Origin: Streptomyces aidingensis
GTDB lineage: Bacteria; Actinomycetota; Actinomycetes; Streptomycetales; Streptomycetaceae
Direction of reading: 5' to 3'
DNA: 64,000 nucleotides
NCBI RefSeq assembly: GCF_900112355.1
Contig: NZ_FOLM01000007.1
Span: forward strand, 62,001-126,000
Shown here in pieces: positions 24,150 to 32,365 of this stretch (position 1 is the stretch's first letter; each line of letters opens with the position of its first letter). A model generated the notes under the pieces. That model was not told the origin of the DNA, did no database searches, and saw only the letters and a list, made by a program, of their open reading frames with translations. Position numbers and translations under genes: made by a program.

Positions 24150-27113
24150 ATGGCTGTACGTGCAGCGGAGATTGTCGGCAGAGAACAAGAAGTTTCCTTT
24201 CTCAGCGACATGCTGAACGGCACTGCACGCAGCCAAGGACATGCCGTCTTCCTGGCCGGCGAGGGCGGGATCGGCAAGTCCCGGCTGGCGGCCGAGACCG
24301 CCGGCGTGGCCTTCGACCAGGGCATGCGCGTGCTCCGGGGCCGCAGCAGCACCATCGGCCCGGTGGTGCCGCTGCGGCCCCTGGCCGAAGCCCTGCTGCC
24401 CCTGTTCCGCGGCGCCGAGCCCCTGGAGGCGCTGGACGACCCGCACCTGGCCCCTTACCAGCCGGTGCTGGGACGTCTGGTGCCCGACCTGGGCGAATCG
24501 GCCGGCGACGGCGCCAACGACAACACCTCCATGGTGGTGCTGGGCGAGGCGCTGCTGCGGCTGCTGGCGGCCCTGGGCCGGAACCGCGGCACGCTGCTGG
24601 TGATGGAGGACCTGCACGACGCCGACACCGAGACCCTCGCCGTCATCGAGTACCTCACCGACAATCTGGCCCATCTGCCGGTGCTGGTCCTGGCCACGGT
24701 CCGGGTGGAGGCGTGCCCGGCGATGGACCTGGCGCGTGCCGCGGCCCGCCGCCGGGCCGGCACCCTGCTGCGGCTGCCGCTGCTCAGACGGCCCGATGTG
24801 GCCCGGATGGCCGGTTCCTGCCTGGACGTACCGCCGGACCAGGTCCCGCGCGAGGCCCTGGACCGGCTGTGGAGCGACAGCGTGGGCAACCCCTTCCTGG
24901 TCGAGGAGCTGCTCCAGTCCATGCTCAGCAGCGGCGCGCTGGTCCGCTCCGGGGACGGCTGGCGCGCGGTGGGCGATCTGCGCAGCGAGGTGGCCAGCGC
25001 GCTGATGTGGGGCACCGTGCACCGCATCGACCGGCTGGGCCCGCAGGCCACCATGCTGCTGTCGGCCGCGGCCGTGCTGGGCCGCCGCTTCTCCCTCTCG
25101 GTGCTCCAGCGCATCACCGGCCTGGACGACCGCAGCCTGCTGAGCCATCTGCACGCCGGGGTGGCCGCGCAGTTGGTGGTCGCCGACGAACCCGCACCCG
25201 ACTGGTACGCCTTCCGGCACCCGCTCACGGTCGAGGCGATGCTCGCCCAGCTCACCCCGATCAGCCGGGCCGAGCTCTCCCAGCGGGCCGCCGAGGCGAT
25301 CGAGGCGATCCACCCGGAGCTGCCCGGCGAGTGGTGCCCGCTGGCCGCCGGTCTGCACGCCGCGGCCGGCAACTCCTCACGGGCCGGCCGGCTGTTCACC
25401 ACGGCCGGCCGGCGGGCCCTGGCCGACGGCGCGGTCGGCTCCGCCATCTCGCTGCTGGGACGGGCCCAGAACCTGCTGGCCGGCGGCACCGGCCCGGCCG
25501 ACCCGGGCGCCCGGGCGGAGGCCCTGGAAGGGCTCATCCCGGCGCTGGCCGAGGCCGGGGACTTCACCCGCGCCTACAGCCTGGCGGGCAGCGCCCGGGA
25601 GCTGGTGCGGGCCGGCCTGAGCGCCCCCCGGGTGGCCGCGCTGCACACCAAGCTCGCCAAGGCGGCCCATATCGCCGGGCGGTGGGCGGAGGGCAACGAC
25701 CAGATCGAGCAGGCACGTTCGCTGCTGGGGCCGGACCCGGACGAACGGCACACCGCGCCCATCGACGTGGTCGCCGCCTATCTGGCGCTCGACACCCCGG
25801 GCCCGGACCGCACCCGGCACGCCGAGGCGCTTGCGCGGCGGGCGGTGGAGGCGGCCGAGCGCCACCGGCTGCCGCAGGTGGCCTGCGAGGCCTGGCAGAT
25901 GCTGGGGGTCCTGGCCCGCCGCCGCGATCTGGCCGAGGCGACCTCCTGCTCCCGGCAGGCGCTGCGGCTGGCCGAGAAGCACGACCTGCCGATCCAGCAG
26001 CTGTACGCGCTGGTGCGCATCGGCGGCGACCGCTGGCTGGCGGAGGGCGATTCCGGGGGGCTGGCCTCGGCCCGCGCCGAGGCGAAACGTCTCGGCGCGG
26101 TCACCGTGATGTACACCGTGGACTCCATCCTGCTGCTCCACGCGGTGCTGCGGGGCCGCTTCGCCGAGGCGCTGCGCGACAGTGAGGAATGCCTGTCCAC
26201 CACCTCCCGGATGCGGCTGGCGCCGATCGTCCGCTATGTGCTGATGGCGCGTGCCACCGCCGCCGCCCACCGCGCGGACCGGGAGGCCATGGACCGGGAG
26301 CTGGCCGCGTTCGAGCACTGGAACGTCAAGGGCGCGCAGGAGGAGGGCCTGGCCATCGGCCTGGCCAGGGTCTTCTGCGCGCTGCTGGAGGAGGACCGGC
26401 CCGGTGCCCGGCGGGAGCTCGCCGCCCTGATCGCCATGGAGGAGGCCAACCCGTCGGTCTTCCACCTCGGCGGGCGGCACGGCCTCGGGCTGCTGCTGCA
26501 CGTGCTGGCCGGCACCGCCGGCCGGGAGGAGTTCCGGCGGCTGGCGGACACCGCGGTCGGCCGGATGCGCTGGAACCGGCAGTTCACGCTGCTCGCCGAC
26601 GCCGTGCTGCTGGGCCGCGAGGGCCATCCGGACCGGGCGCTGGCCGCCGTCCGCCGTGCCCAGGAGGCCGCCGAACCGTATCCCACCGCCCGTCACCTGG
26701 GGCTGCGGCTGCTGGGCGAGGAGGCCATGTCCGCGGGCTGGGGCGATCCGGTGGGCTGGCTGCGGCGCGCCGAGCACTTCTTCCAGGAGTCGGCGATCGT
26801 CACCGCGGCGGGCGCCTGCCGGGCGCTGCTGCGGCAGGTCGGCGCCCCGGTGCACCAGCACCGCACGGGCACCGACCGCATCCCGCTCCAGTTGCGGGCG
26901 CAGGGGGTGACGGTACGCGAGTGGGAGGTGTTCCAGCTGCTGCGCGAGCGCCTCGGCAACAAGGACATCGCCCGCCGCCTGCACATCTCGCCGCGTACCG
27001 TGGAGAAACACGTGGCGAACCTGATCAGCAAGACCAGCCAGGACAGCCGCGAAGCCGTGTGCGACCTCTCCGCCGCCCTCACCCCCGCGCCCGACCCCCC
27101 CGACCCGCGCTGA
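24150..27113 (+). CDS. Large ATP-binding LuxR-family (LAL) transcriptional regulator
   Basis: The protein has 987 aa. The N-terminal AAA-type ATPase has Walker A GEGGIGKS at residues 37-44 and a Walker B-like LLVMEDLHDAD near 150-160. A long helical TPR-like middle follows, then a C-terminal LuxR HTH (VTVREWEVFQLL, NKDIARRLHISPRTVEKHV) in about the last 70 residues. Proteins of this kind are typical pathway-specific activators. No ribosome binding site is seen; TACGAT (24137-24142) lies 7 nt before the ATG, fitting a leaderless transcript. It is the last gene before a strong hairpin, so it marks the right border of the cluster. Its target could be the 11573-11587 palindrome. Confidence 0.92.
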   Translation: MAVRAAEIVGREQEVSFLSDMLNGTARSQGHAVFLAGEGGIGKSRLAAETAGVAFDQGMRVLRGRSSTIGPVVPLRPLAEALLPLFRGAEPLEALDDPHLAPYQPVLGRLVPDLGESAGDGANDNTSMVVLGEALLRLLAALGRNRGTLLVMEDLHDADTETLAVIEYLTDNLAHLPVLVLATVRVEACPAMDLARAAARRRAGTLLRLPLLRRPDVARMAGSCLDVPPDQVPREALDRLWSDSVGNPFLVEELLQSMLSSGALVRSGDGWRAVGDLRSEVASALMWGTVHRIDRLGPQATMLLSAAAVLGRRFSLSVLQRITGLDDRSLLSHLHAGVAAQLVVADEPAPDWYAFRHPLTVEAMLAQLTPISRAELSQRAAEAIEAIHPELPGEWCPLAAGLHAAAGNSSRAGRLFTTAGRRALADGAVGSAISLLGRAQNLLAGGTGPADPGARAEALEGLIPALAEAGDFTRAYSLAGSARELVRAGLSAPRVAALHTKLAKAAHIAGRWAEGNDQIEQARSLLGPDPDERHTAPIDVVAAYLALDTPGPDRTRHAEALARRAVEAAERHRLPQVACEAWQMLGVLARRRDLAEATSCSRQALRLAEKHDLPIQQLYALVRIGGDRWLAEGDSGGLASARAEAKRLGAVTVMYTVDSILLLHAVLRGRFAEALRDSEECLSTTSRMRLAPIVRYVLMARATAAAHRADREAMDRELAAFEHWNVKGAQEEGLAIGLARVFCALLEEDRPGARRELAALIAMEEANPSVFHLGGRHGLGLLLHVLAGTAGREEFRRLADTAVGRMRWNRQFTLLADAVLLGREGHPDRALAAVRRAQEAAEPYPTARHLGLRLLGEEAMSAGWGDPVGWLRRAEHFFQESAIVTAAGACRALLRQVGAPVHQHRTGTDRIPLQLRAQGVTVREWEVFQLLRERLGNKDIARRLHISPRTVEKHVANLISKTSQDSREAVCDLSAALTPAPDPPDPR

Positions 27114-27435
27114 CCTCACCGCACCGGACTTCGCCGGACGGGGCCGAAAGGCGGTCCGGGCTCGGCCCCAAGGGGATTCCCGCCCAGGGTTCCCCTGGTC
27201 ACCGACCTCCGACGGCGTCACCCGCCCCGGAAAGCGCGAAGAGACCCGGCGCAGCCACGAGCAGGCCTCCCGGCTCCTCCCTGTTCCCCAGCCTCCGTCC
27301 GTCCCGGCACAGCACCGATCCGCCCCCGGCCACCGCGGTCTCCGCTTCCCAGGTCACCAAGCCCTCACCGACACCTGACCGGCCGGCGGCACCGGCCGGT
27401 CCCGGAGCCGCTGCCGCGGAAGCCCCCCCGGGGTG
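27114..27435. other. Convergent intergenic region with a bidirectional hairpin
   Basis: The region lies between the converging LAL regulator and tpg genes. GACCGGCCGG (27377-27386) pairs perfectly with CCGGCCGGTC (27392-27401) over a 5-nt loop, and this is probably a shared terminator. Nothing else with coding character is seen in these 322 bp. Confidence 0.6.
27377..27401. terminator. Perfect 10-bp stem hairpin between converging genes
   Basis: The stem GACCGGCCGG/CCGGCCGGTC has a CGGCA loop. It is placed 35 bp beyond the tpg stop and 264 bp beyond the regulator stop, so it can serve both strands. No U tract is visible. Confidence 0.6.
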
Positions 27436-27993
27436 TCACAGCTCCAGATTCAGGTAGTCGACATCGGAGATCTCCACGTCCAGCCCGTCCGCGCGCCGTC
27501 CCCGGTCGCGGAAGTACGCGTGGCCGAGGCCGTCGGCCAGGATCCGGGCGAGCCGCTGCTCGTCGGCTCCGGCCTGGTGGGCGGCGAGGAGCTGCGCGGC
27601 GGTGCCGGGCGGGAGCTGTTCGGTGATGCGGCGCATCCTGGGGTCGTCGGTGGAGCCGCCGGCGGCGGTGAAGCCGAAGCGGGCCCGGGTTTCCACGGTG
27701 ATCCCGGCCCGGGCGGCCCGCTGGACGGCGCGTTGCCGGAGCCGGGGCTGCCAGGCGCGGCGGATCTCGCGTTCGATCGCGGCGGCCAGGCGGGGGGTGG
27801 GCCGTTTGGCCTGCCCGGCGAGGTAGCGCTCGACCTGCCGCTGGGAGCAGCCCAGCCGGACGGCGGTCGCCCGGGTGCTGCCCTTGTCGACGGTGCGCAC
27901 CAGGTAGCGCACCCGGACCTGCGGGCTCCTGGGGACGGGGCGGGTCTGGGTGGCCTGCAATGCGGCTTCGATACCGTCGGCGATCTCACCCAC
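27436..27993 (-). CDS. tpg: Telomere terminal protein Tpg
   Basis: This 185-aa protein matches the usual Tpg length and its pattern from N to C: DGIEAALQATQTRPVPRS, RYLVRTVDKGSTRATAVRLGCSQRQVERYLAGQ (helix-turn-helix), RARFGFTAAGGSTDDPRMR, ADGLGHAYFRDRGRRADGLDVEISDVDYLNLEL. Known role: it is covalently attached to the 5' ends of linear Streptomyces replicons and primes end patching with Tap. The start is GTG at 27993, overlapping the small ORF upstream. Its presence says the host replicon is linear; the arm location of this window is an inference from the usual position of tap-tpg. Confidence 0.93.
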   Translation of the reverse strand: MGEIADGIEAALQATQTRPVPRSPQVRVRYLVRTVDKGSTRATAVRLGCSQRQVERYLAGQAKRPTPRLAAAIEREIRRAWQPRLRQRAVQRAARAGITVETRARFGFTAAGGSTDDPRMRRITEQLPPGTAAQLLAAHQAGADEQRLARILADGLGHAYFRDRGRRADGLDVEISDVDYLNLEL

Positions 27994-28105
27994 GGCCCGG
28001 CGCCTCCTCCCGGGCCTCGCCGGCCTCCGGGGTGCCGGGGCGGCAGGCCCGGCAGGAAACGGCCGCGGTGGCGGGCACGCGGGTGAACAGCCCGCTGTTG
28101 GTCAT
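27986..28105 (-). CDS. 39-aa ORF linking tap and tpg
   Basis: ATG at 28105 overlaps the tap stop by 3 nt, and the stop overlaps the tpg start by 8 nt, giving continuous translational coupling through the operon. The peptide starts MTNSGLFTRVPATAAV and contains a CRAC motif with two cysteines, then a Glu/Arg/Gly-rich end. It may be a real small protein, or simply a reading frame that keeps ribosomes moving from tap to tpg. No homologue comes to mind. Confidence 0.5.
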   Translation of the reverse strand: MTNSGLFTRVPATAAVSCRACRPGTPEAGEAREEAPGRG

Positions 28106-30177
28106 GCCCCGCCCCCGTCCGTCGCGTCCTTGATGTGGCGGGCGGGGTTGGCGCCCTGCTCCAGCAGTTCCGCGCAGCGCCAGAACGGCATGCTGCCCTC
28201 GTGCTTGACCATCCCGGGCGAGACCCCGGGGCGGAAGGTGCCGGGCGGCGGTTTCCCGGTGGCCGGGTCGTGCGGGAGGACGTCCAGCGGGGACGGCCCG
28301 GGCGCGGGGTAGACCACGCAGTCCGACAGCACCGCGACGGGGAACAGCCCGGCCGCCTCGGCCGTCTTGCGCATCTTGCGGTGCATGTTGGTGCGGGCCT
28401 GGGCGATGACGGCGGCCCGGATGTCGGGGCGCCAGGTGGGGCGGTCGAGTGCGGGCCAGCGCTCGCCGGGCCGGTAGCCGGCGCCCTGCGGGCGCTCGCG
28501 GAGCTTGCCGATGCCGCCCTTGACGGTGGCCTTGATCGCGGACAGCACCGCCACCGCGGCCGGGTCGGCGGTCTTGTGGTGCTCCATGGCGGCGAGGAAT
28601 GCGCGCGGGGAGAGGTCCTTGGTGACGCCGAGGTCGGCCATGGTGGCGAGGTAGGCGTCGCGCAGCCGCTCGTACCAGGGATCCAGGTAGGGGCCGGACT
28701 CCGGGCGGATCCACGCCTGAAGGGGGCGGATGCCGTAGCCGAGTTCGGCGGCGTAGGCGAGGGTGGGGGTGGCGTACCAGGCCGGGCCGGTGGGGCGGCG
28801 GCCGTGCGGGGTGAACGGGCTGGGCAGCCGCGGGTCGGTCTCCACGTGCGAGAGGTCGACGTACCAGCTTCCCGGGACCCTGGCGTCGAAGCGGGGGCCG
28901 TCGGTGTGCACCGGCTCGCCGAGGCCGACGGTGAGGCGGTTGGCGGCGGCGGCGAACGCCATGTTGACGTCCAGGCCGACCGCGCAGGGCATGGCGCACT
29001 CCGCGTCGCTCAGCAGCTCGGGGTCACGCACCCACTCGTAGGCCTCCTCGTCCAGCACCGCGTCCGGGGCCCGGCCCTGCGCGACCGGGTGTTCGTCCGG
29101 GGCCTCCGGGGGCGCCGGATCCACGGGGGTGGTGAGGGAGCCGGGGACGGGGCCGGAGGCCCAGCCGCCGTCCGCGGTGCGCACCGCGCGGCTCGGCGGG
29201 CGCAGCGCCGTCATCAGTTCCAGCCCGGTGACGGCCGTGGAGCCGCGGGGGGTGAGGACGCGGGAGGCGTAGGTGCCCAGCACCCGGGCGATGTCGGCGG
29301 CGGGCATGGTGGCGGTGCCGCCCCAGGCGCGGGGATCGAGCGCGTCCCAGGGCAGCACGGCCAGTTGCACGCACTGCCGGCGCCCGCCGCGCTCCACCGG
29401 CCGGTAGATGCGGGCCCACGGGCCGAAGCCGCGCCTGGTGAGCTGCCATCCGGCGGCCAGGACCTCGCGGACCACCGGGTGGTCCCCGGCAAGGCGCAGC
29501 CCGCGCCGGTCCGCCAGCCGCCCCGGCAGGCCGAGGCGCGCGGCGGCGCCGGGGGTGAGGACGACCAGCGGGTCGCCGTCCCGCCCGGCGCGGTGCAGCC
29601 TCGGCTGCCCCAGGCCGGTGTCCAGGGCCCAGGCGACCAGGTCCGGCACCGTGGCGGCCGGGCACTCCAGGGTCCGGCCGTTCGCGAGATGGCCGGTGCC
29701 GGTGCCGTCCAGCACCGCCAGCGGCCCCGCCGGGAAGGCCGCATCGGAGGGGGCGGCCGGAGCCGGGTGGCGCCGGGCGGCCGGCTTCTCGGCCACCGGC
29801 CGGCCGCTTGGCGCCGGTGCGGCGGCCGGCGCGCCGGTGGCGGAGTGGCCGGTGGCCGGGGTCCGCGGCGCTTCCTCGCGGCCGGGTCCGGGCACCCGAC
29901 CCGTCTGCGGTTCACCGGGTGCCGGGTAGCGCTGGGCCAGGCCCTGGAGCAGTCGGCTGTAGGCGGCGCGGCGCCGGCCGCTGGGCTCGCTGCGGCCGGT
30001 CTCCCATCCGGCGACTGTGGGGGCGGTGACGCCGAGGGCGCGGCCGACTCCGGCGCGGGTCAGGCCGGCGGCGAGCCGCAGCCGTTCCCGCTCGGCCGCC
30101 TCGGGCAGCGGCTCGGCCTGCTCAAGCAGCGCGTCCACAGCCGCGAACAAGTCGCCATCGTGGTGCCGGCGGCTCAT
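28102..30177 (-). CDS. tap: Telomere-associated protein Tap
   Basis: This 691-aa protein is close to the 720-740 aa of known Tap proteins. An N-terminal HTH (GLTRAGVGRALGVTAPTVAGWETGRSEPSGRRRAAYSRLLQ, about residues 33-75) and a Pro/Ala-rich linker precede the large Tap core ending near residue 690. Known role: Tap binds the telomeric 3' overhang and recruits Tpg for end replication. It overlaps the HTH gene upstream by 4 nt and leads into the small ORF and tpg. Identification rests on its size, N-terminal HTH and adjacency to tpg. Confidence 0.88.
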   Translation of the reverse strand: MSRRHHDGDLFAAVDALLEQAEPLPEAAERERLRLAAGLTRAGVGRALGVTAPTVAGWETGRSEPSGRRRAAYSRLLQGLAQRYPAPGEPQTGRVPGPGREEAPRTPATGHSATGAPAAAPAPSGRPVAEKPAARRHPAPAAPSDAAFPAGPLAVLDGTGTGHLANGRTLECPAATVPDLVAWALDTGLGQPRLHRAGRDGDPLVVLTPGAAARLGLPGRLADRRGLRLAGDHPVVREVLAAGWQLTRRGFGPWARIYRPVERGGRRQCVQLAVLPWDALDPRAWGGTATMPAADIARVLGTYASRVLTPRGSTAVTGLELMTALRPPSRAVRTADGGWASGPVPGSLTTPVDPAPPEAPDEHPVAQGRAPDAVLDEEAYEWVRDPELLSDAECAMPCAVGLDVNMAFAAAANRLTVGLGEPVHTDGPRFDARVPGSWYVDLSHVETDPRLPSPFTPHGRRPTGPAWYATPTLAYAAELGYGIRPLQAWIRPESGPYLDPWYERLRDAYLATMADLGVTKDLSPRAFLAAMEHHKTADPAAVAVLSAIKATVKGGIGKLRERPQGAGYRPGERWPALDRPTWRPDIRAAVIAQARTNMHRKMRKTAEAAGLFPVAVLSDCVVYPAPGPSPLDVLPHDPATGKPPPGTFRPGVSPGMVKHEGSMPFWRCAELLEQGANPARHIKDATDGGGA

Positions 30178-30452
30178 CAGGGTGCCTCCCGCCCGGGTAC
30201 GGCGGGATACTTTTCGGCAAGCCGGCGAAGGAAGTGGGCGTAGGCGGCGCGGCGCTGCCCGGACGGCTCGCTGCGCCCGGCCTCCCAGGCGACCAGGGTC
30301 GTGCGGCTCACCCGCAGGGCGCCGGCCACCTGGTTCTGGGTGAGACCGTCGGCCCTGCGCAGACGCCGGCGCTCGGCCGCGTCGGGCAGGTCCCGGGGCC
30401 GGTCGATCAGGGCATCGACAGCGGCCACCAGGTCATGGCCCGCCTCGGCCAT
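30177..30452 (-). CDS. Stand-alone Tap-N-terminal-like HTH protein
   Basis: This 91-aa protein (start ATG 30452) is a paralogue of the Tap N-terminus. DLVAAVDALIDRPRDLPDAAERRRLRRADGLTQNQVAGALRVSRTTLVAWEAGRSEPSGQRRAAYAHFLRRLAEKYPA aligns end to end with Tap residues 9-88, including the GRSEPSG-RRAAY signature. The stop overlaps the tap start by 4 nt. It is likely a DNA-binding protein sharing Tap's target or an autoregulator of the tap-tpg operon. Upstream lie three TGTGCA-type motifs that could be its operator. The duplication of only the DNA-binding part is unusual. Confidence 0.82.
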   Translation of the reverse strand: MAEAGHDLVAAVDALIDRPRDLPDAAERRRLRRADGLTQNQVAGALRVSRTTLVAWEAGRSEPSGQRRAAYAHFLRRLAEKYPAVPGREAP

Positions 30453-30487
30453 CCGGATCGCCTCCACCCCAGGGCTCACACTGCGCT

Positions 30488-30530
30488 TTGCACAGAACCT
30501 AGCATTCCTGTGCACCCTTCGATGTGCACA
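30488..30530 (-). promoter_or_regulatory. TGTGCA motif cluster and extended -10 before the tap operon
   Basis: Three copies of a TGTGCA core occur: TTTGCACAG at 30487-30495, TGTGCAC at 30509-30515 and TGTGCACA at 30523-30530. Between them, on the minus strand, is TGCTAGGTT, an extended -10 (TAGGTT, 30496-30501). The arrangement suits repression of the operon by the small HTH protein. The element lies 40-80 bp upstream of its start. Confidence 0.45.
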
Positions 30531-30747
30531 ACTCCTTCCACCGGCCCTTCCACCGGTTGCCACCGGTGTCCGGCCCCGGCTTCGCCGAGGCCGAAGGAGC
30601 ATCTCGCGGCACGCCGCCCCGGGGAGGACCGGCGCCGTCCGCGCCACCTCCCGGCGGTGCGGCCTTCCGGGGGACCCGGGGCGCCGTCTTCGCGTGGCCG
30701 GGGTGCGGCGCATGGTCTCGCCGTGCAGGCCTTGCCAGCGTGGGACC

Positions 30748-32136
30748 ATGACGCCGCAGGAGACCGCGGACGCCGCCCTGGTGCCGGCGCTCCGTATCGC
30801 CGATCCCGAACAGCGCATCGCCGCCTACCACGCCGCCACCGGCAGAAAGCTGGTCAATCTCGGCATCGCGGACAATGTGCTGCTGTACGACTCGCTGGAC
30901 GAGCACGTCTTCGGCCGGGTGCGCCTGGGCGAGGACGACATCCGTTACCTGTCCCCGCCCTATGGCACCGCCCGGCTGCGGGAGAAGGTCGCCGCGCTGC
31001 TGCGCGAGAACTTCTCCGCGGTCATCGACCCGCACAGCGACGTCTTCGCCACCGCCGGCGTGTCCGGCGCCCTGGAATCACTGGCGCTCGCGCTGCGCCA
31101 GGGCGGAGTGCTGCGGCAGGGCGACGGGGTTCTGGTCCCCACCCCGTGCTGGCAGGGCTTCCGGTGGTGCTTCGAGCAGCGCCCCGGGCTGCGCCTGGTG
31201 CCGGTGCCGACGCTGAAGCGCAGCGGCGGCGGCCGGGAGCACTTCGGCCTGATCCTGAAGGACCTTCAGCGGGCCTACTGTGCCCAGCGGACCCCGCCCC
31301 GGCTGCTGGTGCTGACCAATCCGGGCAATCCGCTGGGGGTCAACCATCCGGCGGCGCTGCTGGAGGACATCTGTGCCTGGGCGCTGGAGCAGACGGACAT
31401 GCATGTGGTGTCCGACGAGATCTATGCCTTCTCCCAGATCGAGGGCGCGGACCCGCCGTTCACCAGTGCCCTGTCCCTGGAGGTCTGCCGGCGCCGCCGG
31501 GACCGCGTGCACCTGGTGTGGGGCCTGGGCAAGGACTTCGGTCTGTCCGGTTTCCGCGTCGGCTTTCTGGTGTCCGCCTCGCCCCAGGTCCGGAGCGTGC
31601 TGGCGGGTGACGAACGGCACAAGTCCGTCTGCTGGTTCGGGCCGCTGGACTCCCTCAAGGGCGCCTACCTGAAGCTGCTGTTCCAAGTGCCGGACGAGGG
31701 AGCGGAGGATTCCGGGGACGGGGCCGGGGAGTGGTATCCCCGCGCGCTGATGCGGCTCTACCGCCGCCGGCTGACCGAGGCCCGCGGGGACGTCGCGGGC
31801 GCGCTGGGCCACGCGGACATCGACTACGCGGGCCGGGGCGAGCCGGGGCGCAACCCGGCCCAGTTCTTTCTGCTGGACCTGCGGGCCCATCTGGACCGGG
31901 TACCGGTCGGCGGCCCGGCCCTCTTCCCCGAGATCGACCGCAGGGAGGCGGCCCTGGAACGGTGGCTGCGGGACCGGGCCGGGGTGCAACTGCTGCCGGG
32001 AGAGACCCTTTCCTGCCCCCGGCCCGGCTATTTCCGCATGTGCTACACGGCCTACCGGCCCGGCACCGTGTGCGGCGCGGTCGCCGGCCTGCGCCGCGCC
32101 CTCGACGACCTGCCGCCGCCCCCGGCCGCCGGGTAG
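30748..32136 (+). CDS. Class I/II aminotransferase (ACC synthase-like fold)
   Basis: This 462-aa fold type I PLP enzyme shows LTNPGNPLGVNHP, a VSDEIYAFSQIEG segment binding the PLP ring, and the PLP lysine at about residue 262 in GLGKDFGLSGFRVGFLVSA. The NPGNPLG and SDEIY/GLSKDFG layout is that of aminotransferases related to 1-aminocyclopropane-1-carboxylate synthase. The start at ATG 30748 is chosen over a long upstream extension that runs into the regulatory region. It stands alone, divergent from the tap operon; the substrate is unknown. Confidence 0.87.
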   Translation: MTPQETADAALVPALRIADPEQRIAAYHAATGRKLVNLGIADNVLLYDSLDEHVFGRVRLGEDDIRYLSPPYGTARLREKVAALLRENFSAVIDPHSDVFATAGVSGALESLALALRQGGVLRQGDGVLVPTPCWQGFRWCFEQRPGLRLVPVPTLKRSGGGREHFGLILKDLQRAYCAQRTPPRLLVLTNPGNPLGVNHPAALLEDICAWALEQTDMHVVSDEIYAFSQIEGADPPFTSALSLEVCRRRRDRVHLVWGLGKDFGLSGFRVGFLVSASPQVRSVLAGDERHKSVCWFGPLDSLKGAYLKLLFQVPDEGAEDSGDGAGEWYPRALMRLYRRRLTEARGDVAGALGHADIDYAGRGEPGRNPAQFFLLDLRAHLDRVPVGGPALFPEIDRREAALERWLRDRAGVQLLPGETLSCPRPGYFRMCYTAYRPGTVCGAVAGLRRALDDLPPPPAAG

Positions 32137-32365
32137 GCCGCGGCGACCGGGGGGCGGGCGGCACCGGTCCCGGCGGGGTCCGCCGGGCGGTGGACGTTCC
32201 GGCGTTCGGCGGTATCGGGGGCCGGAGGCGGGACCGAAGGAAGGGACAGCACGCCTTCGCACATCCCCGCGGCGCCCCCGCGGCCGGCTCGGCTCCGCCG
32301 GACGGTCCCGCGCCGGGCGGGTGCCATCCGCGGGTCCGATCCGGAGGGAAGACTGGAGGGAAGAG

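Noticed and set aside
27436..30452. Mobile element or plasmid insertion explanation for tap-tpg
   Set aside because: No integrase, transposase, partition or transfer gene, attachment repeat or telomere palindrome array was seen. A chromosomal arm location fits the surrounding genes better.
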